Both the position numbers and the translations under genes were made by a program. Below the pieces are notes generated by a model. The model was given only the letters and a program-made list of their open reading frames with translations. It did not search any database and was not told the DNA's origin. Positions 52,985 through 62,375 of a DNA stretch of 64,000 bases are shown one piece after another. The stretch is taken from assembly GCA_949373085.1 (NCBI GenBank), contig CASICJ010000023.1, forward strand, positions 1 to 64,000. Direction: 5' to 3'. The stretch's first letter is position 1, and every line of letters begins with the position of its first letter. The stretch comes from an uncultured Verrucomicrobiales bacterium (GTDB taxonomy: Bacteria > Verrucomicrobiota > Verrucomicrobiia > Verrucomicrobiales > Akkermansiaceae).

Positions 52985-54739
52985 ATGGCTGATCAACAGT
53001 CGATTATCGCACTAAATATCGGTTCTCAGAAGATCTCAATGGGAGTCTTTGCTCCGACCAAAAAAGGTCTGATCCTCAAAAAGTATGCCGCCACCAGTAT
53101 CCTAGCCGACCCTGCTACGGAAGCCGCGCGCATTCCTCAAGTCAAACTGGCCATCAAGGAGCTCGCCAAAGGCCTCAAGGTTGATAAGCAAAAGGCCGCC
53201 TATGCTCTCTCAGGGCAGTCAGTCTTTGTTCGTTTCGTGAAGCTTCCTTCTCTGGGGGGTGAAAATGAGGAGGAGTTAGTTCGCTTCGAGGCTCAGCAGA
53301 ATGTTCCTTTCCCACTCGACGAGGTCGTCTGGGATCATGCGAAGCTTGAGACTGATGGGATTGAAAATGAGGTTGTTTTGGTCGCTATTAAGGCTGATTC
53401 GCTGAACGACCTTAATTCAGTTGTTGCGGACACAGGTCTGGGCACTCGCCTCGTCGACTCGGCGCCAACCGCTCTCTATAATTCGTTCCGCTACAACTAT
53501 CCCGGTTTGGAGGGAAGCGTTCTCTTGCTCGATATTGGAGCGAAAACATCTAATCTGATCTACGCTGATGGGAAAAAGTTCTTTACCCGTTCGGTTTCAA
53601 TCGGTGGAGCTAACATCACGAGTGCAATCGCTAAGGAATACAACGTTTCCTTCACCGATGCGGAGAATAGCAAGCTTACTAGCGGATTGGTCACTCTAGG
53701 CGGTTCTCATGCCGATCAGCTAGATGATGCAACTGCGGCTCTCGGAACCGTAGTCCGAAATGCTCTGGCCCGCCTTACTGCGGAGATCCAACGCACCAAC
53801 ACGCTCTTCAAAAATCAGCAGGGTGGAAACGCCCCTCAAAAAGTGCTCCTTGCCGGTGGAACAACAAATCTTCCTTATCTCCGCGAGTTCTTGGAAGAGA
53901 AACTCAACCTTCCGGTTGAGACTTTCAATCCGCTTCAACGAATTTCGGTTGGGAGAGGCATCGATGTTGACGCTATCGGCCAGGAAGCTCATCAGCTCGG
54001 TGAGCTCGTCGGGCTTAGCTTGCGCGCAACAGACAAGTCCGAGATTTCAATCGACCTCGTTCCTGACGCGGTTCAGGCCCAAAGAGATATTACTCGCCGG
54101 AAGCCTGCCCTCCTTACCGCTGCAGCCCTCTTTATTGTCGGGCTTGGCGCATGGACCGGATTCAAAATCAAATCGGTGAGTGATGGTGAAGCTCATCTTG
54201 CTTCGCTTAATACGAAAGCCGTGGAAATCCAACAGTCAGCTGACAAGATCGAAAGGCTTCTCAAGGATGAGAAAAAGAGCTTGGAGCTCATTAACGCTTA
54301 CGCTGCTGCTGAAAACGGCCGCCTCAGCTTCATCAATACTTGGAATGACGTGTCCGAGGCTTTCGTGAGCGAGAATGTTTGGGTGACTGACTTTGAATAT
54401 CGCACCAAGTATCAGATCAAAGGGGATGCGGAAACCGAGCCAGTCATAGACGAAAGTTTCTCAACCGCCACCTACGGTAATTCTCCTTTGACGAAAGACG
54501 AAACTTGGGTCGATAGTGTTGCCATCAGTGGTTTACACCTCAATAAGCAAGCTGAGGTCCTTGATATCCTCGAAGAACTCAAAAAATCTGGAGTCCTTAA
54601 ATTTGTCGATCCTAAAGGCAAGCCCATCCCAGATAACCAACTTGCTCAAATTACAGCGGCTCCGGCAGAAGAGACCAATGACTACGCCGCTCCCTTTAAA
54701 ATGCTTGTCCCACTGAAGCAGCCGTTCCAACACAAATAA
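52985..54739 (+). CDS. PilM-PilN-like fusion (Amuc_1101 type)
   Basis: 584 residues. Residues 1-350 form an actin-like ATPase of the PilM/FtsA type: IIALNIGSQKISMG (phosphate 1), VLLLDIGAKTSNL (phosphate 2), KVLLAGGTTNLPYL (adenosine). A hydrophobic helix at about 374-394 (LLTAAALFIVGLGAWTGF) then leads into a coiled coil and an alpha/beta domain like PilN. So PilM and PilN functions appear fused in one inner-membrane protein. PilM normally binds the cytoplasmic tail of PilN, so a fusion is structurally sensible. The leader is C/A-rich without a Shine-Dalgarno sequence. Confidence 0.9.
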   Translation: MADQQSIIALNIGSQKISMGVFAPTKKGLILKKYAATSILADPATEAARIPQVKLAIKELAKGLKVDKQKAAYALSGQSVFVRFVKLPSLGGENEEELVRFEAQQNVPFPLDEVVWDHAKLETDGIENEVVLVAIKADSLNDLNSVVADTGLGTRLVDSAPTALYNSFRYNYPGLEGSVLLLDIGAKTSNLIYADGKKFFTRSVSIGGANITSAIAKEYNVSFTDAENSKLTSGLVTLGGSHADQLDDATAALGTVVRNALARLTAEIQRTNTLFKNQQGGNAPQKVLLAGGTTNLPYLREFLEEKLNLPVETFNPLQRISVGRGIDVDAIGQEAHQLGELVGLSLRATDKSEISIDLVPDAVQAQRDITRRKPALLTAAALFIVGLGAWTGFKIKSVSDGEAHLASLNTKAVEIQQSADKIERLLKDEKKSLELINAYAAAENGRLSFINTWNDVSEAFVSENVWVTDFEYRTKYQIKGDAETEPVIDESFSTATYGNSPLTKDETWVDSVAISGLHLNKQAEVLDILEELKKSGVLKFVDPKGKPIPDNQLAQITAAPAEETNDYAAPFKMLVPLKQPFQHK

Positions 54740-54766
54740 TTCACACGCACCTAAAAATTACTTACT

Positions 54767-55780
54767 ATGTCTTGGTTTAAAGAAAACAAGTTCCTCGGCG
54801 GATTGCTGGTTGTTACGGTCCTTTTGGCCGCAAGCATTATCTACCTGGGGATGAAGGCGGGCACCAGTCTCGAAGATGTTCAGCAGCAGGTGGCTACGAA
54901 AGAAGCTGATCTGAAAGCTGATCTGAGTCTTAATCCTTACCCAAATGCCGAAAATGCGAAGGCGAAGGAGGCGAGCCTTAAAGAAGTCCTTTCGAAGGGG
55001 AAAGAAGCCCAAGACAAACTTCTCGCTTTTGTTCCCGAAAAAACCGAAAGCATCTCCGGAAAGAATTTTGCAACCAAGCTTACCGATACAGTAGGCAGAG
55101 TAACCGGCCTCTTTCCGGGAGAAAAAGCAATTCCAAGCGGTTTCTATCTTGGCTTTGAAAAGTATCGCGGCAGCCAACCAGAGGCGGAAGCGATAGGTGT
55201 TTTGAATTATCAGCTTGATGCAATGGAATACCTCCTAACTCAGGCTTCAGAGGCCGGGGTAAAGCAGATTGAGAATCTTGTTCGCGAGTCGCTTCCTCAG
55301 GAAGGCGGCTATGGTTGGCCTGGAACTAAGAATGCGAAAAGACAATCACGTGGAAGCGTTCGCGCTAAACGTCCTGCTCCCGGAGCAGTTCGCCCTCCAA
55401 AGTTCGAAGAACTCCCCACCGTTGCATACCGTATGCCAGTTGAATTCACCTTCAAGGCTCCCGAGCCTGTTGTTCGTGACTTCTTCAAGCGTATCGGTAA
55501 TTCTGACGAGTATTTTTTCGAGACCCGTATTGCACGTGTTTTGAATCCCGTAAGCATCCCGAGCGCTGGTAAGGCTGCTTCTTCTGAGAAGAAGAGCGGT
55601 GGTGCCGGTGCCGGGGCCTTTGGTAACATTGAAATTGAGGGTGAGGAAACCGCTGAGGATGAGCCCGTTGAGTCTGTTAAAGTTCTCGATAAGGTTTCCG
55701 GTGGCGAAGAGCTCACTGTCTATCTCCGTGCCGACCTTCTCCTCTTTATTGAGGAAGAAAACCTCCCAGAACTCAAATAA
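54767..55780 (+). CDS. Amuc_1100-like (PilO-like) membrane-anchored protein
   Basis: 337 residues. N-terminal anchor MSWFKENKFLGGLLVVTVLL, then a long charged helix (about 35-105), then alpha/beta domains with a basic insertion (KRQSRGSVRAKRPAPG near 190). Akkermansia Amuc_1100 is about 317 residues with the same plan (anchor, coiled coil, two ferredoxin-like domains), resembling PilO. Identity rests on order: downstream of the PilM-like gene, upstream of the Amuc_1099-like gene and secretin. Amuc_1100 is the protein reported to improve host metabolism through TLR2. Start is 27 bases after the preceding stop. Confidence 0.85.
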   Translation: MSWFKENKFLGGLLVVTVLLAASIIYLGMKAGTSLEDVQQQVATKEADLKADLSLNPYPNAENAKAKEASLKEVLSKGKEAQDKLLAFVPEKTESISGKNFATKLTDTVGRVTGLFPGEKAIPSGFYLGFEKYRGSQPEAEAIGVLNYQLDAMEYLLTQASEAGVKQIENLVRESLPQEGGYGWPGTKNAKRQSRGSVRAKRPAPGAVRPPKFEELPTVAYRMPVEFTFKAPEPVVRDFFKRIGNSDEYFFETRIARVLNPVSIPSAGKAASSEKKSGGAGAGAFGNIEIEGEETAEDEPVESVKVLDKVSGGEELTVYLRADLLLFIEEENLPELK

Positions 55781-55794
55781 AACACCTACGCAAA

Positions 55795-56853
55795 ATGTCC
55801 TGGATTAAAGAAAACTATCATGTCGCAGCACTTGGCGGCGGAGCCCTCGTTCTCGCGGGTTTCGGCTACCTTGGATTTAGCGGGAATCAGGCCGTGAACG
55901 AAACGTTCAATGTGCCCAGCCCCAAACAGGGGAAAACAACCACCGCCGAAGGTGGGGATATTGCTGCTGCGGTGACCAAAACGGTCACGGAGCAAAATCC
56001 TATCATTCATCAAAAAACATCTGATGGTCGTCCGGTCAACCTCTTTTCGAGTGTCGACCTTTATACTAAGGATGGAAACAAGATTGAGCTTCTTGATTTG
56101 CTAAAGATCGATCCAGTTCATCCGCCGATTGTCAATCAGTGGTGGGTTGATCACCGCATTGACCCTTCTTACTCGGATTCCCCAACAATGGATCAGGACT
56201 CAGATGGCTTTACCAATATGGAGGAATTTCTTGCCAAAACTGATCCTAACGACCCTGACGCCTACGGTGCCCTCATTCAAAAGCTCGAGGTCGTTAAGGT
56301 TGAGAGTGACATGTGGCGTTTGCTCTTCAAGACGGTTCTTGGAAAGGGTTATCAGTTTGACTATAACTATGTCCCGTTTGGCAAAAGACTTATGACCAAC
56401 CGAATCCCAGCTTCCGAAGTCATCACCATCGGCGATACATTTTTCTCCTCCGATCCTGGGAAGGGACGTTTTAAGCTGACGAATGTCGAGAAGCGTGCTT
56501 TCGACGGACCTGCGGGTCAGCAGATGCGCGAGTGGGCTACGATCGAGGACCAAAACCCGAGCAAAAATAAGAAGCAATTTGATCTGCCGTTCAATGCCAA
56601 GAAGGCGGAGCTGCGAGACATCACCTTTTATGACCACCGTGTCACCCTGCGCTTAAATGCGATTGGGGAAGAGGGGAATGAGATCACTCTCGAAGAAAGC
56701 GGATCCTTTGCTTTGCCTGCCAATGGAGCTGATAAAGTCTACAAGCTTGCAGAAATTAAGCTTGGTGCAAATCGGAAACCTGAATCGGTCATCATCGAGT
56801 ATAACCTCGGTGATGGAGTCAAAACTATGGAAATTAAGGTTCCGGCTCAGTAA
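55795..56853 (+). CDS. Amuc_1099-like pilus-block protein with calcium-type repeat
   Basis: 352 residues. N-terminal anchor MSWIKENYHVAALGGGALVL, sharing MSW-[FI]-KEN with its upstream neighbour. After a linker, MDQDSDGFTNMEEFLAKTDP-type residues (DxDxDG and TDPNDPD, about 122-145) form a thrombospondin-3/EF-like calcium loop. The rest is beta-rich (about 160-350) and may act like PilP, linking the inner-membrane complex to the secretin. The start is 14 bases after the preceding stop. Confidence 0.82.
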   Translation: MSWIKENYHVAALGGGALVLAGFGYLGFSGNQAVNETFNVPSPKQGKTTTAEGGDIAAAVTKTVTEQNPIIHQKTSDGRPVNLFSSVDLYTKDGNKIELLDLLKIDPVHPPIVNQWWVDHRIDPSYSDSPTMDQDSDGFTNMEEFLAKTDPNDPDAYGALIQKLEVVKVESDMWRLLFKTVLGKGYQFDYNYVPFGKRLMTNRIPASEVITIGDTFFSSDPGKGRFKLTNVEKRAFDGPAGQQMREWATIEDQNPSKNKKQFDLPFNAKKAELRDITFYDHRVTLRLNAIGEEGNEITLEESGSFALPANGADKVYKLAEIKLGANRKPESVIIEYNLGDGVKTMEIKVPAQ

Positions 56854-56975
56854 CTTAAAATCAGTAAATTATCTTAAAATCTAACCTTGGAGTAGGAGAG
56901 GCCGAAGGAAACTTTGCCGTTTTTGAAAAAAGAGCTTCCACCACCCCCACAAATCAACAATAAATCACTCAGATC

Positions 56976-59576
56976 ATGCAGAAGAGAAATACACACCTAA
57001 CTCATCGCACCATGTTTGCCTTAGCGGCACTCGTGATCGCGCCGCTCTCAGTCGAGACCGGATACGGTCAAGAGGACTTGCTCATGCAAGAAACGATTCG
57101 CCGTCAACAGGACGTGGCTAAGGCCGACGAACTTCTTAACGAGGGTCGTGAGGCCTACGGTAATAAGGAGTTCGAAACTGCGGTTCAAAAATATCGTGAG
57201 GCCCTCAATACCCTTCCGTTTGGAACCGCAACTAGCGATCGCCGCGGGTTCATTACGAAAAGCCTCGAAGAAGGTTCCGTTGCGCTGACCCAACAGTATC
57301 GGCAGCAGGGTAAATATCAGGAAGCTCGCGATCTTCTCGAGGAGATTGACAAAAACAATCCAGGGAACCCAGCTGCTAAGAAGGGCCTCGAGTATCTCGA
57401 TGATCCCACTCGCACCGAAGTGGGCCTGACTTTTGAGCACACCGAGAATGTCGAGAAAGTTAGTCGTTCTCTTTACAAGGGTGAGAGCTATTACAACCTG
57501 GGTCTCTACGACAAGGCTGAAGAAGAATTTAAGCAGGTCCTTCGCACAGACCCATACAACAAGGCAGCTCGTCGTTGGTTGGAGCGTTGTTCTTCGGTTA
57601 AGGCGGACTACTATCGTGCGGCTTACGATCAAACCCGAGCAGAGATGCTGATGCAGGTTGATCGTGCATGGGAACTCGCTGTTCCTCCTCTTGGTGAGCA
57701 GATCCGTCAAGGCCCTGATATTGATTCAGGTCAAGACCGTGAGCGTTCGATTATCGCCAAGCTCAACCAGATCATCATTCCTGATGTGAGGTTGAATAAT
57801 ATCACTGTGGAGGAGGCTGTAGAGTTTCTTCGCCTCCGCTCCATTGAGTTGGACAACACCGTGATCGACGAAAGCCAAAAGGGTATTAACTTTGTGGTTC
57901 GTACTCCCAAGACTCTTGGTGAGGGCGGAGGAGCAGCTGGTGATGATGAAGCTCTTGATGGTGGCGACGGATTTGGTGATGCCACCGATCCGAATGCGAT
58001 CCTGATCAAGAACCTTGAGTTGAGACAGGTTCCTCTACGCGTTGCTCTTCAATATATCTGTGACGAGGCAAAGCTTCGATACAAGGTCGACGAGTTCGCG
58101 GTTACGCTTCTTCCAATCACTGAAGGTGAAGATGCGGATATTGTTCAGCGTCGCTGGACTGTTCCTCCAACATTCGAGACTTTCATCACGACGAGTGGTG
58201 GTGGTGACGGTGGCGGAGCCGGAGGTGAGTCTGATCCATTCGCTGCAAGCGATGATAACGGTCCAGCCGGTATCGAGCCTCGCAAGGACATCGTGACTCT
58301 CCTCAAAGAGAATGGAGTTTCCTTCCCTCCAAATTCCTCTGCTAGTTTCCTGAAGAGTTCAAGTACACTAATTGTGCGGAACACCCCAACGAACCTCGAG
58401 TTGATCGACGGTATCGTTCAGGCTGCCATCAATGACACTCCCCGCCAGATTCGGGTGACCACCAAGTTTGTGGAGGTTTCCCAAGAAAATGGTGAAGAGC
58501 TTGGTTTTGATTGGATCGCAACTCCATTTGGAGTGGGTAGCAACTACTTCCTCGGTGGTGGCACTGTTGGAAGCGGAACTACTCGCAACAACACCGACTT
58601 TATTGGAACGGTAGATCGGGTAAACATCCCCGGGATTCCTGCTTCTCCTCAGGAGAACGTCTCCAACATCGTGACCTCTAGCCTCAGAAGTGGTTCTGCC
58701 GCAGTCAATCGCAATAGCATCGATGCAATCTTGAACAATCCGACCCGGACTGCTCAGGCTAATAGTGTTGCTCCCGGCATCCTCTCCATGACTGGATTAT
58801 TCAGCAGTGGTCAGGTTCAGATGATTATGCGTGGTCTCGCCCAGAAGAAAGGTGCAGATATTATGACCGCGCCAAGCGTTGTCGCCCTTCCGGGTCAAAA
58901 TGCTACGATCGAGATCATTCGCGAGTTTATCTACCCAACCGAATATGAACCACCCGAGCTTCCTAACCAAGTTGGTGGCGGTGTCGGAAACCAGCAAGGT
59001 GGTGTTGGTGGCGGTGGCGGTGGTGCCGGTTTCCCTGTGACTCCTGCAACTCCATCGGCATTTGACACGAAAAATACTGGTGTCACGCTTGAGGTGGAAG
59101 CCCAGATCGATGCTAATGACAGCATCATTGAGCTTCGTTTCACTCCGACGATCGTCGAATTTGAGGGTTTCATCAACTATGGTAGCCCAATCACTGCTCC
59201 GGCGACTGACGCACTTGGAAATCCTGTGCAGATCGTGATCACGGAAAACCGCATCGAGATGCCAGTCTTCTCGGTTCGCAGTGTGAAGACCGGTCTGACT
59301 ATCTATGATGGCTACACAGTGGCTGTTGGTGGTTTGATGCGTGAAGATGTTCAGAGTGTTGAAGACAAGGTGCCCATTCTTGGTGACTTGCCTTACGTTG
59401 GACGTCTTTTCCAGACCAAGGCTGAAAATCACATCAAGAGTAACCTCATCATCTTCGTGACTGCTGAAATCATTGATGCGACTGGTAAGCGTGTGAATGG
59501 CGGTGATACAGCGACTGCACCGCCCGTTGGTGGAGGTGCTGCTGACACTGCCCTTCCAAGTCTTCCAGGAGATTAA
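56976..59576 (+). CDS. Secretin (PilQ/GspD family, Amuc_1098 type) with TPR N-terminus
   Basis: 866 residues with signal peptide (about 1-31). TPR helices follow at about 35-235 (EGREAYGNKEFETAVQKYRE, YYNLGLYDKAEEEFKQVLRT). N-domains include IRVTTKFVEVSQENGEELGFDW. The secretin core lies at about 600-845: GQVQMIMRGLAQKKGADIMT, PSVVALPGQNATIEI and the signature KVPILGDLPYVGRLFQTK. A Gly-rich insertion sits near 665-690 in the amyloid-like barrel region. Secretins form the outer-membrane pore for pili or effectors. The gene is preceded by a 122-base gap with C/A-rich leader and followed by a strong terminator. Confidence 0.94.
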   Translation: MQKRNTHLTHRTMFALAALVIAPLSVETGYGQEDLLMQETIRRQQDVAKADELLNEGREAYGNKEFETAVQKYREALNTLPFGTATSDRRGFITKSLEEGSVALTQQYRQQGKYQEARDLLEEIDKNNPGNPAAKKGLEYLDDPTRTEVGLTFEHTENVEKVSRSLYKGESYYNLGLYDKAEEEFKQVLRTDPYNKAARRWLERCSSVKADYYRAAYDQTRAEMLMQVDRAWELAVPPLGEQIRQGPDIDSGQDRERSIIAKLNQIIIPDVRLNNITVEEAVEFLRLRSIELDNTVIDESQKGINFVVRTPKTLGEGGGAAGDDEALDGGDGFGDATDPNAILIKNLELRQVPLRVALQYICDEAKLRYKVDEFAVTLLPITEGEDADIVQRRWTVPPTFETFITTSGGGDGGGAGGESDPFAASDDNGPAGIEPRKDIVTLLKENGVSFPPNSSASFLKSSSTLIVRNTPTNLELIDGIVQAAINDTPRQIRVTTKFVEVSQENGEELGFDWIATPFGVGSNYFLGGGTVGSGTTRNNTDFIGTVDRVNIPGIPASPQENVSNIVTSSLRSGSAAVNRNSIDAILNNPTRTAQANSVAPGILSMTGLFSSGQVQMIMRGLAQKKGADIMTAPSVVALPGQNATIEIIREFIYPTEYEPPELPNQVGGGVGNQQGGVGGGGGGAGFPVTPATPSAFDTKNTGVTLEVEAQIDANDSIIELRFTPTIVEFEGFINYGSPITAPATDALGNPVQIVITENRIEMPVFSVRSVKTGLTIYDGYTVAVGGLMREDVQSVEDKVPILGDLPYVGRLFQTKAENHIKSNLIIFVTAEIIDATGKRVNGGDTATAPPVGGGAADTALPSLPGD

Positions 59577-59595
59577 CTCGGAGTAATTCTTTCAG

Positions 59596-59627
59596 AGCGG
59601 GGTCTGTGATACAGATCCCGCTTTTTT
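59596..59627 (+). terminator. Strong intrinsic terminator after the secretin gene
   Basis: AGCGGGGTCTGT (59596-59607) pairs with ACAGATCCCGCT (59611-59622): twelve pairs with one G-U, a GAT loop, then TTTTTT. It ends the pilus block 20 bases after the secretin stop and isolates it from coaE-rho. Confidence 0.88.
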
Positions 59628-59680
59628 GTTTTTGGGAGCCGGGGCTGGTATCTTGTAATATTTCAGGCGACTGTGTCCAT

Positions 59681-60283
59681 ATGCAAGTGTTTGCTCTGAC
59701 CGGTGGGATTGCGACTGGGAAGTCGACGGCAGGGAAGATGATAAGTCGTCTGATGCCGACTTCCGTTTTTTTTGATTGCGACGAGTCAGTAAAATCTCTG
59801 TTGCAGAAACAAGAGGTTTTAGACGAGATTTCGGACGCTCTGGGGCAATCGGTGATTAAGACTGACGGATCTCTGGATCGGGCGGCTCTGCGAAAACTTG
59901 TTTTCGACAATGAGATTTTAAGGGGAAAGTTGGAAATCATCCTACATCCAAAAGTGCGAAAGGAATGTCTTGAGAAACTAGATTTTTATTCTAAAACAAA
60001 CCCAACGACGCTGTTTGTCGCAGATGTACCGCTTCTTTTTGAAAGCGGATTTGATTTTGGTCAGGAGCTAAATCTGGTCGTGGCTACTTCTCAAGCTACG
60101 CAACGGATTCGCCTCAAAGCCCGGAATCACTTCGAAGACAGGATGATCTCATTGATTCTCAAAGCGCAGCTTCCTATTATGGAAAAGGTTGCAAGAGCGG
60201 ATGTCGTTTTTTGGAATGAGGGGAGTCTCTCCATTTTGGAGAGACAACTCGCACGATTCCTGAAATCCCTTTCTATTTCATGA
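59681..60283 (+). CDS. coaE: Dephospho-CoA kinase
   Basis: 200 residues from ATG 59681 (MQVFALTGGIATGKSTAGK, the normal CoaE start with Walker A). The longer frame from 59606 crosses the terminator and is not used. VFFDCDESVKSLL carries the catalytic Asp region, LEIILHPKVRKECLEKL the CoA-binding His-Pro, and FVADVPLLFESGFD the PLL-E motif. CoaE phosphorylates dephospho-CoA, the final step of CoA synthesis. It overlaps rho by 4 bases (ATGA). Confidence 0.94.
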   Translation: MQVFALTGGIATGKSTAGKMISRLMPTSVFFDCDESVKSLLQKQEVLDEISDALGQSVIKTDGSLDRAALRKLVFDNEILRGKLEIILHPKVRKECLEKLDFYSKTNPTTLFVADVPLLFESGFDFGQELNLVVATSQATQRIRLKARNHFEDRMISLILKAQLPIMEKVARADVVFWNEGSLSILERQLARFLKSLSIS

Positions 60284-62061
60284 CTGACGAGCAAGAGCCT
60301 ATAGAGCCTAACAAAGAAGTGGCTGCAAAACCTGTGGCCAAAAAAGCTGCCAAAAAAGCTGCCAAAAAAGCTGCCAAAAAAGCTGCCAAAAAAGCTGCCA
60401 AAAAAGCTGCCAAAAAAGCTGCTAAAGTCGCTAAGATTGAGGAGGCTCCAGAGTTGGAGCTCCATGTTGAGGCTGTTGTCGATGAGAATGAGGATGCGAT
60501 GGCTGAAGCTGTCGCAGCCGAATTGGCTGCTGCAGAAGCTGCAGAAGCTGCAGTGAAGGCAGCTGAGGTTGCTAGGTTTGCGGCTGAGAAGGCGGCAAAT
60601 GCGGCTCTTGAGGCGAAGAAAAAAGCAGTCTCCAAAAAGTTAGCCAAAAAGCAGGTTGAGGTGAAAGCCTCTCAGAAAATGGTAGAAGATGATGCGGAGG
60701 TCGATGCGCCGAAGAAAGAGGAAATTCCGGTGGTTGAAGAGACCGAAGCTAAAGAAGCTCCCAAAAAAGTGGAGACCCCTCCACCACCTCCGCCGGAGGT
60801 GCCAGTGCAGATCGATTTAAGTAAATTCCGGAGAGAGTCGCTGAGTGATCTTTATGATGAGGTTGAGCGCTTGCCGGTTCGTATTCCCAACCGGGTGACC
60901 CGCGCCCAGTTGGTGTTCACGATTCTCTCGTGTTACGCGACCCATGGAACTCGCATCGAAGGAGAGGGTGTTTTGGAATTTACAGGTGGGAATTATGCCA
61001 TGATTCGGGATGAATCTCGTAGTTTCAGGGCCTCTCCGGATGATCTTTATGTGCCCGCTCAGATACTGCAGGAATACAGCCTTCGTGAGGGGCAGCGACT
61101 GAAGGTGTCAATCCGTGAACCTAATCATCGAGACAAATTTCTTTCGGTTCTCGAGATTCTCGAGATCGACGGTGTGGCCTTGGTTGATCACGAGCAACCG
61201 ACTCACTTTGATTCGCTAACATCACTTTTTCCGGAAGAGCGTTTTGTGCTTGAGGGGGCCGATGATGGGGCGGGGCTCGCGACGCGAGTGGTTGATCTTG
61301 TGGCACCGCTTGGAAAGGGGCAGCGAGGTTTGATTGTGGCGCCTCCCCGCGGAGGAAAAACGATTTTACTGAAGCAAATCGCAAAATCGATCCAGTTGAA
61401 CTCGCCAGAAACCGAGTTGGTGATTCTTCTTTTGGACGAGCGTCCTGAGGAGGTGACTGATTTTGAGGAAATGGTGGGTCAAAATGTTTTTGCTTCGACC
61501 TTCGACGAGCCTTCCAAGAGGCACGCTGAAGTTGCCAATCTTGTTTTGGAAAGATCTCGTCGACTGGTTGAGCAGGGGAAAGATGTTGTAATTTTATTGG
61601 ATAGTTTGACCCGATTAGCTCGTGGCTACAATAATGCGTCACGTGGTGGTCCGATCGGCTCGGGAGGAGTTAGCCCCAAGGCGATCACGGAAACCCGCAA
61701 GTTTTTTGGTGCAGCCCGAAATATCGAGGAAGGCGGCAGCCTGACAATTTTGGCAACTTGTCTGATTGAGACTGAGAGCCGCATGGACGATGTGATATTT
61801 GAGGAGTTGAAGGGAACTGGTAATATGGAAGTGCGTTTGGATCGCGAATTGGCTGAGCAGCGGATTTACCCTGCTATCCATATCCCCCAGAGTGGTACGA
61901 GAAATGACGATCGGCTTTATCATTCTGATGAATTGCCACGGGTGCAGGAAATCCGCCGTCATCTTGCCAGTTTGCCAATTGGCGAGGCCATCGATACCCT
62001 TTTGCGTAACCTGGCGCGCACAAAAACGAATACAGAACTTTTGTTGCAGGGAATGCGTTGA
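60280..62061 (+). CDS. rho: Transcription termination factor Rho with Lys/Ala-rich N-terminal extension
   Basis: 593 residues; Escherichia coli Rho is 419. Residues 1-175 are an added low-complexity arm: seven identical Ala-Lys-Lys-Ala units (about 20-47), then Ala/Glu-rich and Pro-rich stretches. Core features: [20 protein letters not shown] (N-terminal helical part), [20 protein letters not shown] (RNA-binding cold-shock-like fold), [12 protein letters not shown] (Walker A), [16 protein letters not shown] (Walker B), [20 protein letters not shown] (Q/R-loop region). Rho is an RNA helicase ending transcription. The basic arm may bind RNA or drive condensation. Coupled to coaE by ATGA overlap. 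Confidence 0.96.
   Translation: MTDEQEPIEPNKEVAAKPVAKKAAKKAAKKAAKKAAKKAAKKAAKKAAKVAKIEEAPELELHVEAVVDENEDAMAEAVAAELAAAEAAEAAVKAAEVARFAAEKAANAALEAKKKAVSKKLAKKQVEVKASQKMVEDDAEVDAPKKEEIPVVEETEAKEAPKKVETPPPPPPEVPVQIDLSKFRRESLSDLYDEVERLPVRIPNRVTRAQLVFTILSCYATHGTRIEGEGVLEFTGGNYAMIRDESRSFRASPDDLYVPAQILQEYSLREGQRLKVSIREPNHRDKFLSVLEILEIDGVALVDHEQPTHFDSLTSLFPEERFVLEGADDGAGLATRVVDLVAPLGKGQRGLIVAPPRGGKTILLKQIAKSIQLNSPETELVILLLDERPEEVTDFEEMVGQNVFASTFDEPSKRHAEVANLVLERSRRLVEQGKDVVILLDSLTRLARGYNNASRGGPIGSGGVSPKAITETRKFFGAARNIEEGGSLTILATCLIETESRMDDVIFEELKGTGNMEVRLDRELAEQRIYPAIHIPQSGTRNDDRLYHSDELPRVQEIRRHLASLPIGEAIDTLLRNLARTKTNTELLLQGMR
60337..60420 (+). repeat. Seven perfect 12-base tandem repeats within rho
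   Basis: GCCAAAAAAGCT repeated seven times without a mismatch, encoding Ala-Lys-Lys-Ala each time. The length is a multiple of three, so gain or loss of a unit keeps the frame. Confidence 0.97.
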
Positions 62062-62375
62062 ACAGATCAGATTTTTCCGGATTTCTGTTGGAGCAAGCCC
62101 GGTGGGAACTCGAAAATATGGGATTGCTCCTAAATTTTGGTGGGATGTAAAAAATCAGTTTTCATTTCAAAAAATCGTCAGTTTACGTTTCTTGAAAAAT
62201 AGGCGAGTTCCTTTTTAATTTTGCGCTTGTCGCCTTTGACCATAGGAAGCTAACCTCCCGCAGGCATAACTCTAAGTATAGAGATGATTCAATCGACTGA
62301 AATCTTGAACACGAACGGTTTTTCGATTGATACGATCCCTATTCACATGTAAATGCATTGCAAACACCTTCGAAA
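62062..62375. other. Intergenic region after rho
   Basis: 314 bases, AT-rich, with no convincing open frame. An AGGCGA/TCGCCT inverted repeat (about 62202-62235) has a long loop and is too weak to call a terminator. The region probably carries the promoter of the next exported-protein gene. Confidence 0.4.

Noticed and set aside
36864-56875. TCAGTAAAT seen at the GbsR palindrome, before 52302 and before the secretin gene, considered as a shared regulator site
   Set aside because: The two pilus-block copies lack the second palindrome arm, so only a short half match remains.
60127-60647. Minus-strand frames encoding Gly-Ser-Phe-Phe and Ala/Ser repeats
   Set aside because: They are antisense shadows of the 12-base repeat and Ala-rich arm of rho.
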